From Rhizobacter sp. (GTDB lineage Bacteria > Pseudomonadota > Gammaproteobacteria > Burkholderiales > Burkholderiaceae_C), in contig JADGRJ010000011.1 of NCBI GenBank assembly GCA_017881025.1, positions 1 through 35,566 on the forward strand: a stretch of 35,566 nt of DNA. Direction: 5' to 3'. The translations under genes were made by a program, and so were the position numbers. This document shows, piece by piece, positions 24,434-32,810 of the stretch (the stretch's first letter is position 1; each line of letters begins with the position of its first letter). The notes beneath the pieces are model-generated. The model made no database searches. It saw nothing but the letters and a program-made list of their open reading frames with translations, and was not told the DNA's origin.

Positions 24434-26725
24434 ATGGCTGAACGAATTTCTGACTCGAAGCCCGAGGGCAATGACCGCAACTCGTACAAGCTGGAGCTGG
24501 TCGGCCTCACCGCTGCGAGCGACCGGCCGAACCTGGCGGTGCAAGTACTCGATGCCGCCAACGCCGTGCTGCACACGCAGCCGGTCCAGGCCGACGGCAG
24601 CTTCAAGATTCCACCTGCCGTTCTCAAGCGCGCCAACCGCGTGACGATCGGCACCGCCGACGAAAAGGGCGGCGTCCAGGCCGACGCCTCGGTCAGCTAC
24701 CGCGCGAGCGAGTTCGCGGCACAGCTCAAGGACGGGACGCTCGCCCTAGCCGAAGGCACTTGGTCGCGCTTCAAGTTCCAGTGGGTCTGCGTCAGCGGCA
24801 AGGTGCAGGCGTGCTGGCGGCGCCCTTGGTGGTACGACAGCATCATCACCGCGGCGACGACGGTCAAGGGGCGGGCGAGCACGCAGGCACGCGGCCTGTC
24901 CGCCGCTTCCAGCGCTGCGCTGGCGTCGCTGCAGGAGCGCAACACGCCGTCGCTGAACGACCTGCTCGTCTGGCCGTTCCGCTGCGCGACGGTTTGCCTC
25001 GGCAGCGTCGAGGTCTATCGCCGCACCTGCTGCTGCTGGCCGATCGTCTACGCGGACCCGCGCATCGACGACCTGATCCGCGACCTCGAGAACTACGTCG
25101 AACGGCTGCCGAAGCTGCCGCCGCCGAAGCGCGTCTTCCCGCCGCCGCCGCCGCCTCCGGGCGATCCGCTGCAGACGCCGTTCTTCAAAGGCGGCGCGCT
25201 CAACGAGCTGGCACTCAACGCGACCCAGGACCTGCACGCGCTGCACGCCATGCCCCGGGAGCAGGCGGCGCAGTACATCAATTCGCGCGCCTACCTGTTC
25301 CATCGGCTGTGCAGCTGCAGCTCGGCGAGCAAGGTCGGGAGCGGAACGATCCAGCCCGACGGAAGCTTCAACATCTGCTGGCATGAGCCGCTGCACCTCC
25401 TCCTGCCCAACTGCTACGAGCAGTACGCCTACGTCGTCAAGCAGACGATCGGCGGGAGCACGACGACGATCTACGACGGCCTCGCCGCGGGCGCGTGGTA
25501 CGGAGCCGGCGACCACCCGACGCTCACCTCGTACAACGGGCTCGCCTTCACCTGCAACGAGACCGGCAGCGGCGACGGCAACGCCGAAGTCTTCCTCGAC
25601 CTGATCGGCGATACCGAGAGCCACGAGCTGACGACGCCCGCGTCGACCGGCTGGGACCGCGTCGCCACGCCCAACGCGACCTCCGGCCTGCTGTTCCCCA
25701 ACATCGGCCCGAACAACAGTCACCTGCGCAACCTGGGCGGGGGCATCGAGCTGAAGTTCGTCTTCACGCTCGGCATGCGCGATCCGGCGGTCGGGGCGCA
25801 CTACTACCGCGTCAGCGTCTGCGAGGCCGATGCGAACGGCAACCCGACCGGCTCCCGCTACTACTACGGCGACGGCCTGGCCTGGGAGAAGATCGTCGGC
25901 GCCGACATCGTGCCGGAGTCGCTCGGTCCGGTGACGGTGGGCAGCGAGGCCAATCTCTACCGCATCCCGTACAGCGACGAACCGTGGGTGGGCTCGGTGC
26001 GCCACCACGCGCTGGTCAACACGATGATCGCCGCGCTCAACGTGCCCGCCGACACGCCGGCGAATCTGGCGCTGCCGGCCATCAACCATCTGATCACGCT
26101 CGAGGTGTTCGATGCAGCCGGCGCGCGCCTGCGGCCGCTCGGCACGCCGGCATCCGGCCAGTCGGGAATCGAGCACGCCAAGGCTTTCAAGTACCGGCGC
26201 TGGTTCCAGCCCGCCGGCAGCCCTGGCGACGACACCGTCGAAGTGCCGTTCGCCGCGCTGACACACTTGTTCTGCTGGGACAACCGCGCCCCGGTCGCCG
26301 ACATCGAGCGGCTGGTGATGAACAGCACGGCGTCGAACGAGGAATGCCAGTTCCTGCAAGGTCCGGGCGACTCGACCTTCGCCATCGAGTACCGCGCCTA
26401 CGTGGCCGAGGAGCGCTTCCAGTACGGCCACGGTATCAGCTGGATCCGCGGCCTGAACCACTCGGCCAGCAACGGCGGCGAGGGCGTGCTGGCGACGCCG
26501 CTCAGCCCGGCCAACGTCGGCAAGCCGCCGTCGCCGCCGGTCAACAGCGGCAGCAACGCGTTCTCGCTCATGCTGGCCCGGCCCGATCTCGTCCCGCCCG
26601 AGGTGCTGCAGCGCTGCTCGTTCGCGGTCACGCTGACGACATACGCCAAGACCACCAATGGCTCCAACCTGGGCTACTCCTGGTACGACCAAGAGACGGC
26701 GGCGTTCGCGCTCGAGATCGACTGA
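24434..26725 (+). CDS. Large cysteine- and proline-rich protein of unknown function
   Basis: A 763-residue protein I cannot assign. CAGGAGGT six bases before the ATG makes the start secure. Residues 15-95 look like a small beta-sandwich (transthyretin/carboxypeptidase-regulatory style: LAVQVLDAANAVLHTQPVQADGSFKIP). Then come Cys-rich parts: C119 and C127 in WVCVSGKVQACWRRPWW, C184, C188 and C199-C201 in the RTCCCWP stretch, and after a polyproline linker (about 229-242) C293, C295, C315 and C327. GTIQPDGSFNICW looks like a second beta-sandwich edge. The C-terminal half is beta-rich, Asn/Gly/Thr-rich with aromatic residues, as in adhesins or tail-type proteins. No signal peptide or membrane helix is visible. 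It heads a rightward set with the DUF1360-like and 89-residue genes and is divergent from the S8 peptidase. Confidence 0.9.
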   Translation: MAERISDSKPEGNDRNSYKLELVGLTAASDRPNLAVQVLDAANAVLHTQPVQADGSFKIPPAVLKRANRVTIGTADEKGGVQADASVSYRASEFAAQLKDGTLALAEGTWSRFKFQWVCVSGKVQACWRRPWWYDSIITAATTVKGRASTQARGLSAASSAALASLQERNTPSLNDLLVWPFRCATVCLGSVEVYRRTCCCWPIVYADPRIDDLIRDLENYVERLPKLPPPKRVFPPPPPPPGDPLQTPFFKGGALNELALNATQDLHALHAMPREQAAQYINSRAYLFHRLCSCSSASKVGSGTIQPDGSFNICWHEPLHLLLPNCYEQYAYVVKQTIGGSTTTIYDGLAAGAWYGAGDHPTLTSYNGLAFTCNETGSGDGNAEVFLDLIGDTESHELTTPASTGWDRVATPNATSGLLFPNIGPNNSHLRNLGGGIELKFVFTLGMRDPAVGAHYYRVSVCEADANGNPTGSRYYYGDGLAWEKIVGADIVPESLGPVTVGSEANLYRIPYSDEPWVGSVRHHALVNTMIAALNVPADTPANLALPAINHLITLEVFDAAGARLRPLGTPASGQSGIEHAKAFKYRRWFQPAGSPGDDTVEVPFAALTHLFCWDNRAPVADIERLVMNSTASNEECQFLQGPGDSTFAIEYRAYVAEERFQYGHGISWIRGLNHSASNGGEGVLATPLSPANVGKPPSPPVNSGSNAFSLMLARPDLVPPEVLQRCSFAVTLTTYAKTTNGSNLGYSWYDQETAAFALEID

Positions 26726-26758
26726 GATGAGCGGTGACAAAACGGAGTCGATGGCGAG

Positions 26759-27163
26759 ATGAGCGCCGACGTCGACTTCTGGCCGCGCCTGGTCCTGGCG
26801 ATCCTCGTGACCTGGCGCGTCACCCACCTGCTCGTGCGCGAGGACGGGCCGGCCGCGACGCTCGCCCGCCTCCGCGCGACGCTGGGGCCGGGCGCATGGA
26901 GCGGGATGTTCGCCTGCTTCTACTGCATGAGCCTGTGGGTGGCGGCGCCGCTCTCGCTGTGGGTGGCAACGCGGCCGCTCGACGCCTGGATGGTCTGGCT
27001 GGCGCTCTCGGGGGCGGCATGTCTGTGCGAGCGCATCGGCCAGCCGGAGGTGGTCGTGCAACCGTTGCCCGAAACGAACCTGGGAGAAGACGATGGGATG
27101 TTGCGGACTCAGGCGGAGCCCGCTGCCGGCCGCACTGGCGGCGGCGCCGCGCCCGGCGCCTGA
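26759..27163 (+). CDS. DUF1360-like small membrane protein
   Basis: A 134-residue inner-membrane protein. The pattern TWRVTHLLVREDGP followed by a FACFYCMSLWVA segment (C53-x-x-C56) matches DUF1360, known from the Bacillus protein YjcA, whose function is unknown. Hydrophobic segments lie at about 8-27, 50-70 and 75-92. The last 40 residues are low-complexity and partly encoded in DNA that overlaps the next gene. It starts 33 bases after the 763-residue protein's stop, with GGCGAG directly before the ATG, so it is almost certainly cotranscribed. Confidence 0.75.
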   Translation: MSADVDFWPRLVLAILVTWRVTHLLVREDGPAATLARLRATLGPGAWSGMFACFYCMSLWVAAPLSLWVATRPLDAWMVWLALSGAACLCERIGQPEVVVQPLPETNLGEDDGMLRTQAEPAAGRTGGGAAPGA

Positions 27164-27362
27164 CGCCGTGGGCCATCGCCTCGCGGAGGCGACGGCCGGC
27201 GGCCGCGGCGTGACGCTGCGATACCGCGACCGGTCGCGGATCCTCGTGCGCGGCCCCGTGACCGGCCGCGCCTACGAGTTCTCGCCGCGGCAGCCAACGC
27301 CATCTGTCGACATGCGCGACGCCGACGTGCTGATGCGAACCGGCCGCTTCCTGCGGGCCTGA
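27093..27362 (+). CDS. Small hypothetical protein overlapping the DUF1360-like gene
   Basis: An 89-residue protein starting inside the preceding gene (71-base overlap in another frame). GGGAGAAG about five bases before the ATG is a good ribosome site, which argues that it is translated. The N-terminus MGCCGLRR is followed by an Ala/Pro-rich linker, then a compact, probably beta-rich part GVTLRYRDRSRILVRGPVTGRAYEFS and PSVDMRDADVLMRTGRFLR. The 'RGPVTGRxYEFS' element plus 'D.RDA..L..T..F' is reminiscent of short proteins I associate with phage-like or tail-like loci, but I cannot name a family. Third gene of the rightward set. Confidence 0.65.
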   Translation: MGCCGLRRSPLPAALAAAPRPAPDAVGHRLAEATAGGRGVTLRYRDRSRILVRGPVTGRAYEFSPRQPTPSVDMRDADVLMRTGRFLRA

Positions 27363-27564
27363 GCGTCGCCGAAGCTCAGAGCAGGACGAAGCGGCCGGCG
27401 GCACGCACACCGGGGCCCTCGTGACAACTGCGCAACTTCGTCTGCACAGACATAGTTCTGCGCGCGTGTTCTTACGGTTCAGAACGAGGTTCGCCTGCTT
27501 CAAGAGCAGCCCGACATCGCCCTGGCCTAGAAGCCCGGCATCGCGCGACCGCTACGTGCACCAC

Positions 27565-28794
27565 TCAATCGCTCGATGTCGGCCGCCGGCCCTTTCTCGC
27601 TCGCCAAGTCGCCAGCAGCAACGCGCCGCCGCCGATCCAGGCGATGGCCGGCAGCCACGTGAGGACCGGTTGCCACGCCGCGTCGTTGCGCAACGCGGCA
27701 GCGATCGCAGCCATGCGGACCAGCGCGCCGAGCGCGAGCACCGACGACAGCGCGCCGCTCGTCGTCCCTTCGCGGCCGGTACGGCCGATCGCCAGCGCGG
27801 TCGAGAAGGCGCTCATCAGCACGCAGGCCCATGCGCCGCCGGCGACGAACTGCATCGTCACGAGGATCCGCAAGCTCGTTGCTTCGACCGTCATCACCGC
27901 CGCTGCGGCAGCGACCAGCGCGCCGATGGCCATCACCCGCCAGCCTCCGGCGCGCCGGGTCAGCGCGCCCGCCGGCATCAACAGCAGGTTGAAGCCGACC
28001 CAGAACACCGGCACCAGGTACTGCAGGTCGGCCGGTTGCGCGAATTTGAGGTAGAGCGGCGACGTGTTCAGGAACACATGGCCCTGGAAAGCGACGCTGA
28101 CGAGGACCGCCGCGACGATGAAGATCGCGAGCGCCGGGGCCGTGGCAAGCCTGGCGGTCGACGCAGAAACGGCCGGCGCCGCCGGCCCCGGCGCAGCCGG
28201 CGACGCGCTCGATCGCGCGAGTGCGCGCTCGGCGGCGACGATACCAAGCGTCACCGCGGCGAGCGCGACGCTCGAGACGATGAACGGCAGCCGCGGGTCG
28301 ACACCGCGCAACGTAACGCCGAGGTAAGGCGCGAGCGCGTTCGCGAGGCCGATGCCGAACAACGACAGCGCGACCAGCCATGGCTGCGACGGCAGCGACG
28401 CGTGCCGCCCGACAAGGGCGAGCGGCGGCGCCCGCAGCGCCGACGAGCTCGCCGCCCACAGCGCGACGAGCACGATGAACGCGCCGGCCGAGTGTTGCGG
28501 CGCGACCAGCGGCAACGCGACGAACGCCGCGCACGACAGCAGCGTGACAAGCAGCACCATGTTGCCGACGCGGCCGACAATTCGCGCGCTGCGATCGGCG
28601 GCGACGCCCATCGCGTAGTCCGAGAAAACGAAGATCAGCTGGTCGAGCATCAGGATCCAGATCACCGCCGCTTTGGCGATGCCGGCCTGCGCTGCGAGCT
28701 GCGGCAGGAAGATCACGTAGACCGTCCACGTCAGCGCAAAGAAGAACTGGACGACCGCGAGGTAGAGACCGACGCGGCGCTGGGCAGCAATCAT
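27565..28794 (-). CDS. MFS transporter
   Basis: A 409-residue major facilitator protein with about twelve hydrophobic helices and a long Ala/Pro/Ser-rich central loop (about 193-210) between the two six-helix halves. The loop after helix 2 reads DYAMGVAADRSARIVGR, a variant of the MFS motif A (G-x-x-x-D-R). Substrate cannot be inferred; the family includes efflux and uptake carriers. Start at 28794 has only a weak GGAC upstream. Divergent from the amino acid ABC operon with 168 bases between starts, which contain the second copy of the hairpin element. Confidence 0.9.
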   Translation of the reverse strand: MIAAQRRVGLYLAVVQFFFALTWTVYVIFLPQLAAQAGIAKAAVIWILMLDQLIFVFSDYAMGVAADRSARIVGRVGNMVLLVTLLSCAAFVALPLVAPQHSAGAFIVLVALWAASSSALRAPPLALVGRHASLPSQPWLVALSLFGIGLANALAPYLGVTLRGVDPRLPFIVSSVALAAVTLGIVAAERALARSSASPAAPGPAAPAVSASTARLATAPALAIFIVAAVLVSVAFQGHVFLNTSPLYLKFAQPADLQYLVPVFWVGFNLLLMPAGALTRRAGGWRVMAIGALVAAAAAVMTVEATSLRILVTMQFVAGGAWACVLMSAFSTALAIGRTGREGTTSGALSSVLALGALVRMAAIAAALRNDAAWQPVLTWLPAIAWIGGGALLLATWRARKGRRPTSSD

Positions 28795-28893
28795 TCAGTG
28801 TCCGGGCTGCTGCACCGCTGCGTACGCGCATCCGGCAGCATCGACGGGTCAGTGATCGAGGGCCAGCGATTGTCGCGCTGGACGAGCGCCCCG

Positions 28894-28919
28894 CGCTGAG
28901 ACGAACCCCGCAGCGTGAG
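28894..28919 (+). repeat. Hairpin element, copy 2
   Basis: CGCTG-AGACGAACCCCG-CAGCG followed by TGAG. The stem is a perfect five-pair match. It shares the whole left arm and the loop start AGACGAACCCC with copy 1 at 18790. Here it lies in the intergenic region between divergent genes, 44 bases before the amino acid binding protein start, so a shared terminator role is unlikely for this copy. Confidence 0.5.
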
Positions 28920-28962
28920 GGTGGCTAAACTGACGGCCCTATAAACAGACGCGGAGACTTCG

Positions 28963-29988
28963 ATGTCACTCAAGCACTTGACCACGGCGGCGCTCACGAT
29001 GGCCAGCCTCGGGCTCGCGACGACCGCTCAGGCAGGCAAGACGCTGGACGCGGTGAAGGCACGCGGCCAGGTCGTCTGCGGCGTCAACACCTCGGGCCCG
29101 GGCTTTTCGTCGGCGGACAGCCAGGGCAAGTGGTCCGGCCTCGACGTCGACTTCTGCCGTGCCGTCGCCGCGGCCGTGCTCAAGGACGCCGACAAGGTCA
29201 AGTACGTGCCGCTCAATTCGCAACAGCGTTTCGCCTCGCTTCAGGCCGGCGAGATCGACGTGCTGTCGCGCAACAGCACCTGGACGCTGTCGCGCGATGC
29301 GTCCCTCGGCGTGGTCTTTACCGGCATCAACTACTTCGACGGCCAGGGTTTCATGGTGCCGAAGAAGCTGAAGATCGACAACATCAACAAGCTCAATGGC
29401 GCGACCCTGTGCGTGCAAGCCGGCACCACCAGCGAGAAGAACGTGGCCGATTATTTCGGCGCTCACAGCATGAAGTACAAGTCGGTCGTGTTCGATACCG
29501 CCGAGGCGATCACGAGCGCATTCTTCGCCGGCCGGTGCCAGGTCTACACCACCGACATGAGCGATCTCGCCGGCGCTCGCACGAAGGCGCCGAAGGCCGA
29601 CGACTACGTCATCCTGCCGCAGGTGATCTCCAAGGAGCCGCTCGGCGCATCGGTTCGCCGCGGCGACGACGAGTGGTTCGAGATCGTTCGCTGGACCCAG
29701 TTCGCGCTGCTCGAGGCCGAAGAGAACGGCCTGACGCAAGCCAACGTCGACCAGCAGAAGTCGACCAACAAGGACCCCGGCGTGCAGCGCTTCCTCGGCG
29801 TTTCCGAAGACATGGGCAAGCTGCTCGGCCTCGATGCGGAGTGGGCCTATCGCATCGTCAAGCAGGTGGGCAACTACGGTGAGAGCTTCGAGCGCAACCT
29901 CGGCGCCAAGTCGCCGCTCAACCTGCCACGCGGTGCCAACAACCTGTGGACCAAGGGCGGCCTGATGTACGCGCCGCCGATTCGCTGA
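28963..29988 (+). CDS. aapJ: General L-amino acid ABC transporter substrate-binding protein (AapJ-type)
   Basis: A 341-residue periplasmic receptor of the family 3 solute-binding proteins. The signal peptide ends in TTAQA-GKT (about residue 24). The mature protein opens KTLDAVKARGQVVCGVNTSGPGFSS and continues with GLDVDFCRAVAAAVL, LQAGEIDVLSRNSTWTLSRD and LCVQAGTTSEKNVADYF, the pattern of AapJ from rhizobia and of BztA, which bind a broad range of L-amino acids. GGAGA lies about nine bases before the ATG; a TATAAA at 28940-28945 is -10-like but too close to leave a normal leader. First gene of a three-gene operon. Confidence 0.94.
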   Translation: MSLKHLTTAALTMASLGLATTAQAGKTLDAVKARGQVVCGVNTSGPGFSSADSQGKWSGLDVDFCRAVAAAVLKDADKVKYVPLNSQQRFASLQAGEIDVLSRNSTWTLSRDASLGVVFTGINYFDGQGFMVPKKLKIDNINKLNGATLCVQAGTTSEKNVADYFGAHSMKYKSVVFDTAEAITSAFFAGRCQVYTTDMSDLAGARTKAPKADDYVILPQVISKEPLGASVRRGDDEWFEIVRWTQFALLEAEENGLTQANVDQQKSTNKDPGVQRFLGVSEDMGKLLGLDAEWAYRIVKQVGNYGESFERNLGAKSPLNLPRGANNLWTKGGLMYAPPIR

Positions 29989-30020
29989 AGCGGGGCGCCG
30001 CATCGCGGGAAGGCGATCCG

Positions 30021-31181
30021 GTGTCTGTCGCCGCCATCGGTGACGAGGCCTGGCGGACACGGCAGCGCGCGCGCCTGCGGCGCGAGTGGTTGTTGCAGGG
30101 CGCGCTTGCGCTCGTCGTCCTCGCCCTGCTCGCCGGCCTCGCGCAGAACGTGGCCGCGAACCTCGAAGCGCGCCAGATCAAGTCGGGCTTCGGCTTCCTG
30201 CGCGATCCGGCGGGCTTCAACATCGGCGAGCTGCTGTTCGAGTACAGCGCCCGCGACAGCTATCTGCGCGCCTTTGCCGTCGGCATGGCCAACACGCTGC
30301 GCGTGTCGGTGGCGGGGATCGTGCTCGCGAGCGTGCTGGGAGTGATCGTCGGCCTGATGCGTCTGTCGCACCACGGGCTCGTGGCCTGGCTGGGCAGCGC
30401 CTACGTGGAGGTCTTCCGGAACACGCCGCTGCTGATCCAGCTGCTCACGATCTATCTCCTGGCGACCGAGTTGCTGCCCGATTCCTCGGCAGCGCTCTCG
30501 ATAGAGGGGGTCGCGTTGCTGTCCAAGCAGGGGCTGCAGATCGCGGTGCCGGCCTCGGGCACGCTCGCACTGCTGGCCGCGGTCGTGATCGGCCTGCTGG
30601 CGGGCGCCGCGGCGTTCGTGGCGGCCAGGCGCTGGCTGATGGTCGGCGCCGGGCCGGTCGGATGGGTTGCCGGGCTGGCGAGCGCACTGCTGGCCTGGCT
30701 GGCCTTCGGCGCGATCGGCGGCTGGTCGCGCCCGGAGGTCGACGGCTTTCTGATCAGCGGCGGCGCTTCGCTGACGCCGGAATTCCTCGCCCTCTGGCTG
30801 GGCCTGTCGCTGTTCACGTCGGCGTCGATCGCCGAGCTGGTGCGCGCCGGTGCCCTGGCCGTTCCGGTCGGCCAGTGGAACGCCGCGCTGGCACTCGGGC
30901 TGACGCGAGGCAAGGCCATCGCCGGAGTGATCTTTCCGCAAGCGCTGCGCCTGGCGATCCCGCCGCTGGCGAGCCAGTACATGAACCTGATCAAGAACTC
31001 GTCGCTGGCGGTGGTGATCGGCTATCCGGACCTGGTCTCGATCGGCAACACGTCGATCAACCAGAACGGCCAGGCGCTGGAAGTCATCGTCATCATCATG
31101 GCGGTCTACCTGTCGCTCAACCTGGTGGTCGCGGTCGCCATGGGCGCGGTCAACGCGCGCGTGACGCGCGCGCCGCGATGA
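30021..31181 (+). CDS. aapQ: General L-amino acid ABC transporter permease (AapQ-type)
   Basis: A 386-residue inner-membrane permease. It has an N-terminal helix, the AapQ-type periplasmic segment IKSGFGFLRDPAGFNIGELLF, and FAVGMANTLRVSVAGIVLASVLGVIVGLMRLS, followed by AYVEVFRNTPLLIQLL. The EAA loop is WNAALALGLTRGKAIAGVIFPQALRLAIPPLASQY. The start is taken as GTG at 30021 because GGAAGG lies about seven bases upstream; no ATG is well placed. Its stop overlaps the AapM start in ATGA. Together with AapM it should form a heterodimeric pore for amino acids. Confidence 0.92.
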   Translation: MSVAAIGDEAWRTRQRARLRREWLLQGALALVVLALLAGLAQNVAANLEARQIKSGFGFLRDPAGFNIGELLFEYSARDSYLRAFAVGMANTLRVSVAGIVLASVLGVIVGLMRLSHHGLVAWLGSAYVEVFRNTPLLIQLLTIYLLATELLPDSSAALSIEGVALLSKQGLQIAVPASGTLALLAAVVIGLLAGAAAFVAARRWLMVGAGPVGWVAGLASALLAWLAFGAIGGWSRPEVDGFLISGGASLTPEFLALWLGLSLFTSASIAELVRAGALAVPVGQWNAALALGLTRGKAIAGVIFPQALRLAIPPLASQYMNLIKNSSLAVVIGYPDLVSIGNTSINQNGQALEVIVIIMAVYLSLNLVVAVAMGAVNARVTRAPR

Positions 31182-32269
31182 ACGGCACGATCGCTCTCGC
31201 CGCGCCGGCGCCGAGCCTCCTGGACACCGCGCGCCGGCGCTTCTTCTACGGTCCCGGCGCCAGCATCGTCACGATCGCGGCCGCGACGCTGCTCGCGTGG
31301 CTCGGCTGGCTGGCGCTCGACTGGGCCGTGATCCGCGCCGTCGCGCAGCCCGACTACGCGGCCTGCAAGCTGCCGGGCCGCGGCGCGTGCTGGGGCTTCG
31401 TCGCCGAGAAGTGGCGGCTGATCGTCTTCGGGCGCTACCCCTACGAAGCGCAGTGGCGCCCCGCGCTGGCCACTGCGGCGGTCGTCACGATGCTGGTCGT
31501 CTCGGCGCTGCCCGCCTTGTGGACGCGGCGCGGCGCAAGGGGGCTCGCCGTCGGCTGGATCGCGGCCCTTGCCCTCTTCTTCTTCCTGATGTTCGGCGGC
31601 GCGCTCGGCCTCGGCGTCGTCGGCACCGAGCGCTGGGGCGGCCTGCCGCTGACGGTCATCCTGACCCTGATCGGCATCGGCGCGTCGGCGCCGATCGGCG
31701 TGCTGCTGGCGCTGGCGCGGCGCTCGCAGCTGCCGTTGCTGCGCTCGCTCGCCACCGCCTACATCGAGCTGGTGCGCGGCGTGCCGCTCCTCACGGTGCT
31801 GTTCGTCGCGACCTTCGTCTTTCCGCTGGTGCTGCCGCCCGGCTGGCGAATCGATCCCTTCTGGCGCGTCGCGATCGGCCTCGTGCTGTTCCAGGCCGCC
31901 TACATGGCCGAGACGGTCCGCGGCGGCCTGCAGACCCTGCCGCGCGGCCAGCTCGACGCCGGGACCTCGCTCGGCCTGCGCTATTGGCAGCTGCAGCGCG
32001 CGGTGGTCATGCCGCAGGCGCTCGTCGCCGTGATCCCCGCCTTCGTCAACAACCTGCTGTCGACGTTCATGGACACCTCGCTGGTGACGGTCGTCTCGAT
32101 GTACGACCTGACCGGCTCGCTGCGCCTGGCGCTCGGCGACCCCCGGTGGCGCGATTTCTTCATCGAAGGCTATCTGTTCATCGCCTCGATCTACTTCGGG
32201 GCCAGCTTCGCGATGTCGCGCTACAGCCAGTGGCTGGAACGGCGGCTGAAAATCGACTTCGCCCGGTAG
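31178..32269 (+). CDS. aapM: General L-amino acid ABC transporter permease (AapM-type)
   Basis: A 363-residue inner-membrane permease, partner of AapQ. After three or four N-terminal helices it has the GGLPLTVILTLIGIGASAPIGVLLALARRS segment, YIELVRGVPLLTVLF and an EAA loop QLDAGTSLGLRYWQLQRAVVMPQALVAVIP. The RGVPL and MAETVRGGLQ motifs are family-typical. Its ATG overlaps the AapQ stop, so translation is coupled. An AapP-type ATPase normally follows directly; instead a hairpin starts five bases after the stop and no ATPase frame is present, so the transporter must borrow an ATPase from elsewhere or be inactive. Confidence 0.93.
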   Translation: MNGTIALAAPAPSLLDTARRRFFYGPGASIVTIAAATLLAWLGWLALDWAVIRAVAQPDYAACKLPGRGACWGFVAEKWRLIVFGRYPYEAQWRPALATAAVVTMLVVSALPALWTRRGARGLAVGWIAALALFFFLMFGGALGLGVVGTERWGGLPLTVILTLIGIGASAPIGVLLALARRSQLPLLRSLATAYIELVRGVPLLTVLFVATFVFPLVLPPGWRIDPFWRVAIGLVLFQAAYMAETVRGGLQTLPRGQLDAGTSLGLRYWQLQRAVVMPQALVAVIPAFVNNLLSTFMDTSLVTVVSMYDLTGSLRLALGDPRWRDFFIEGYLFIASIYFGASFAMSRYSQWLERRLKIDFAR

Positions 32270-32273
32270 CGAA

Positions 32274-32289
32274 CGTGCCCGCCGGCACG
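32274..32289 (+). terminator. Hairpin after the amino acid permease operon
   Basis: CGTGCC-CGCC-GGCACG gives a perfect six-pair stem with a four-base loop, starting five bases after the AapM stop codon. It lacks a T-run, so it may end or stabilise the transcript rather than act as a classical intrinsic terminator. Confidence 0.45.
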
Positions 32290-32810
32290 AGCATTCCGGC
32301 CCATGCGCACAACTGAGGGCTGCTCGGATCTCTCGCCCAGTCCGCGCCCAGCGCGATCGCCGAATCGCCGCTGGGGTTTCCCGGTCAAGTAGACCAAGTC
32401 CATTCCTTCAGCCGGATGCGAAGTGCATGGGTTCGGCAACTCCTGAGGCGAGGATTCGCTGCCGCACTCGAGCTGAGGGGCACTCCTCGGCGGCATGGCC
32501 CACGCCGGGGGCCGAGGATGTCCTACGCGGCTGGGCAGCGGCACGGCCTACCGTAGCAATGAGAGCGAGGACGCCCAGCATCGAGCCGGGCTTCCGACAC
32601 TCGGTCATCGGTTGGGCAGAGCGCCTCGTATAGCGGCCGAATGTGCGCAGATGCCGTCCCGGCGCCGTGCTTGCAGTAGTGCACCGGGATTTTTTCGATG
32701 CGCGCCTATGTTGCCAAGGCCCCGATGGCAACACACTGATTCGCGACAGGTTGCTCGCGACCGACTCGAAGCCATTCCAAGCGCTACCCGTCGACACGAA
32801 AGGATTTCCA
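32290..32810. other. Stretch without a convincing gene
   Basis: About 520 bases hold no well supported gene. A leftward frame of 66 codons (32408-32608) starts with a signal-peptide-like MLGVLALIATVGRAAAQPRR, reminiscent of the N-termini of TrpX-like binding proteins such as the one at 33211, but then turns into unprotein-like sequence and lacks a ribosome site. It may be a decayed duplicate. The right end carries the AAAGGA ribosome site of the lipoprotein at 32811. Confidence 0.5.

Noticed and set aside
27436-27450. Small palindrome GTCTG-CA-CAGAC between the 89-residue gene and the MFS gene
   Set aside because: Too short, no T-run and not placed directly after either stop.
28940-28945. 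TATAAA as a -10 box for the amino acid operon
   Set aside because: It would start transcription at the ribosome site itself, and no -35 match lies at the right distance.
32408-32608. Leftward 66-codon frame with a signal-peptide-like start
   Set aside because: Only the first 30 residues look real; the rest is unprotein-like and there is no ribosome site. Kept only as a possible remnant in the intergenic entry.
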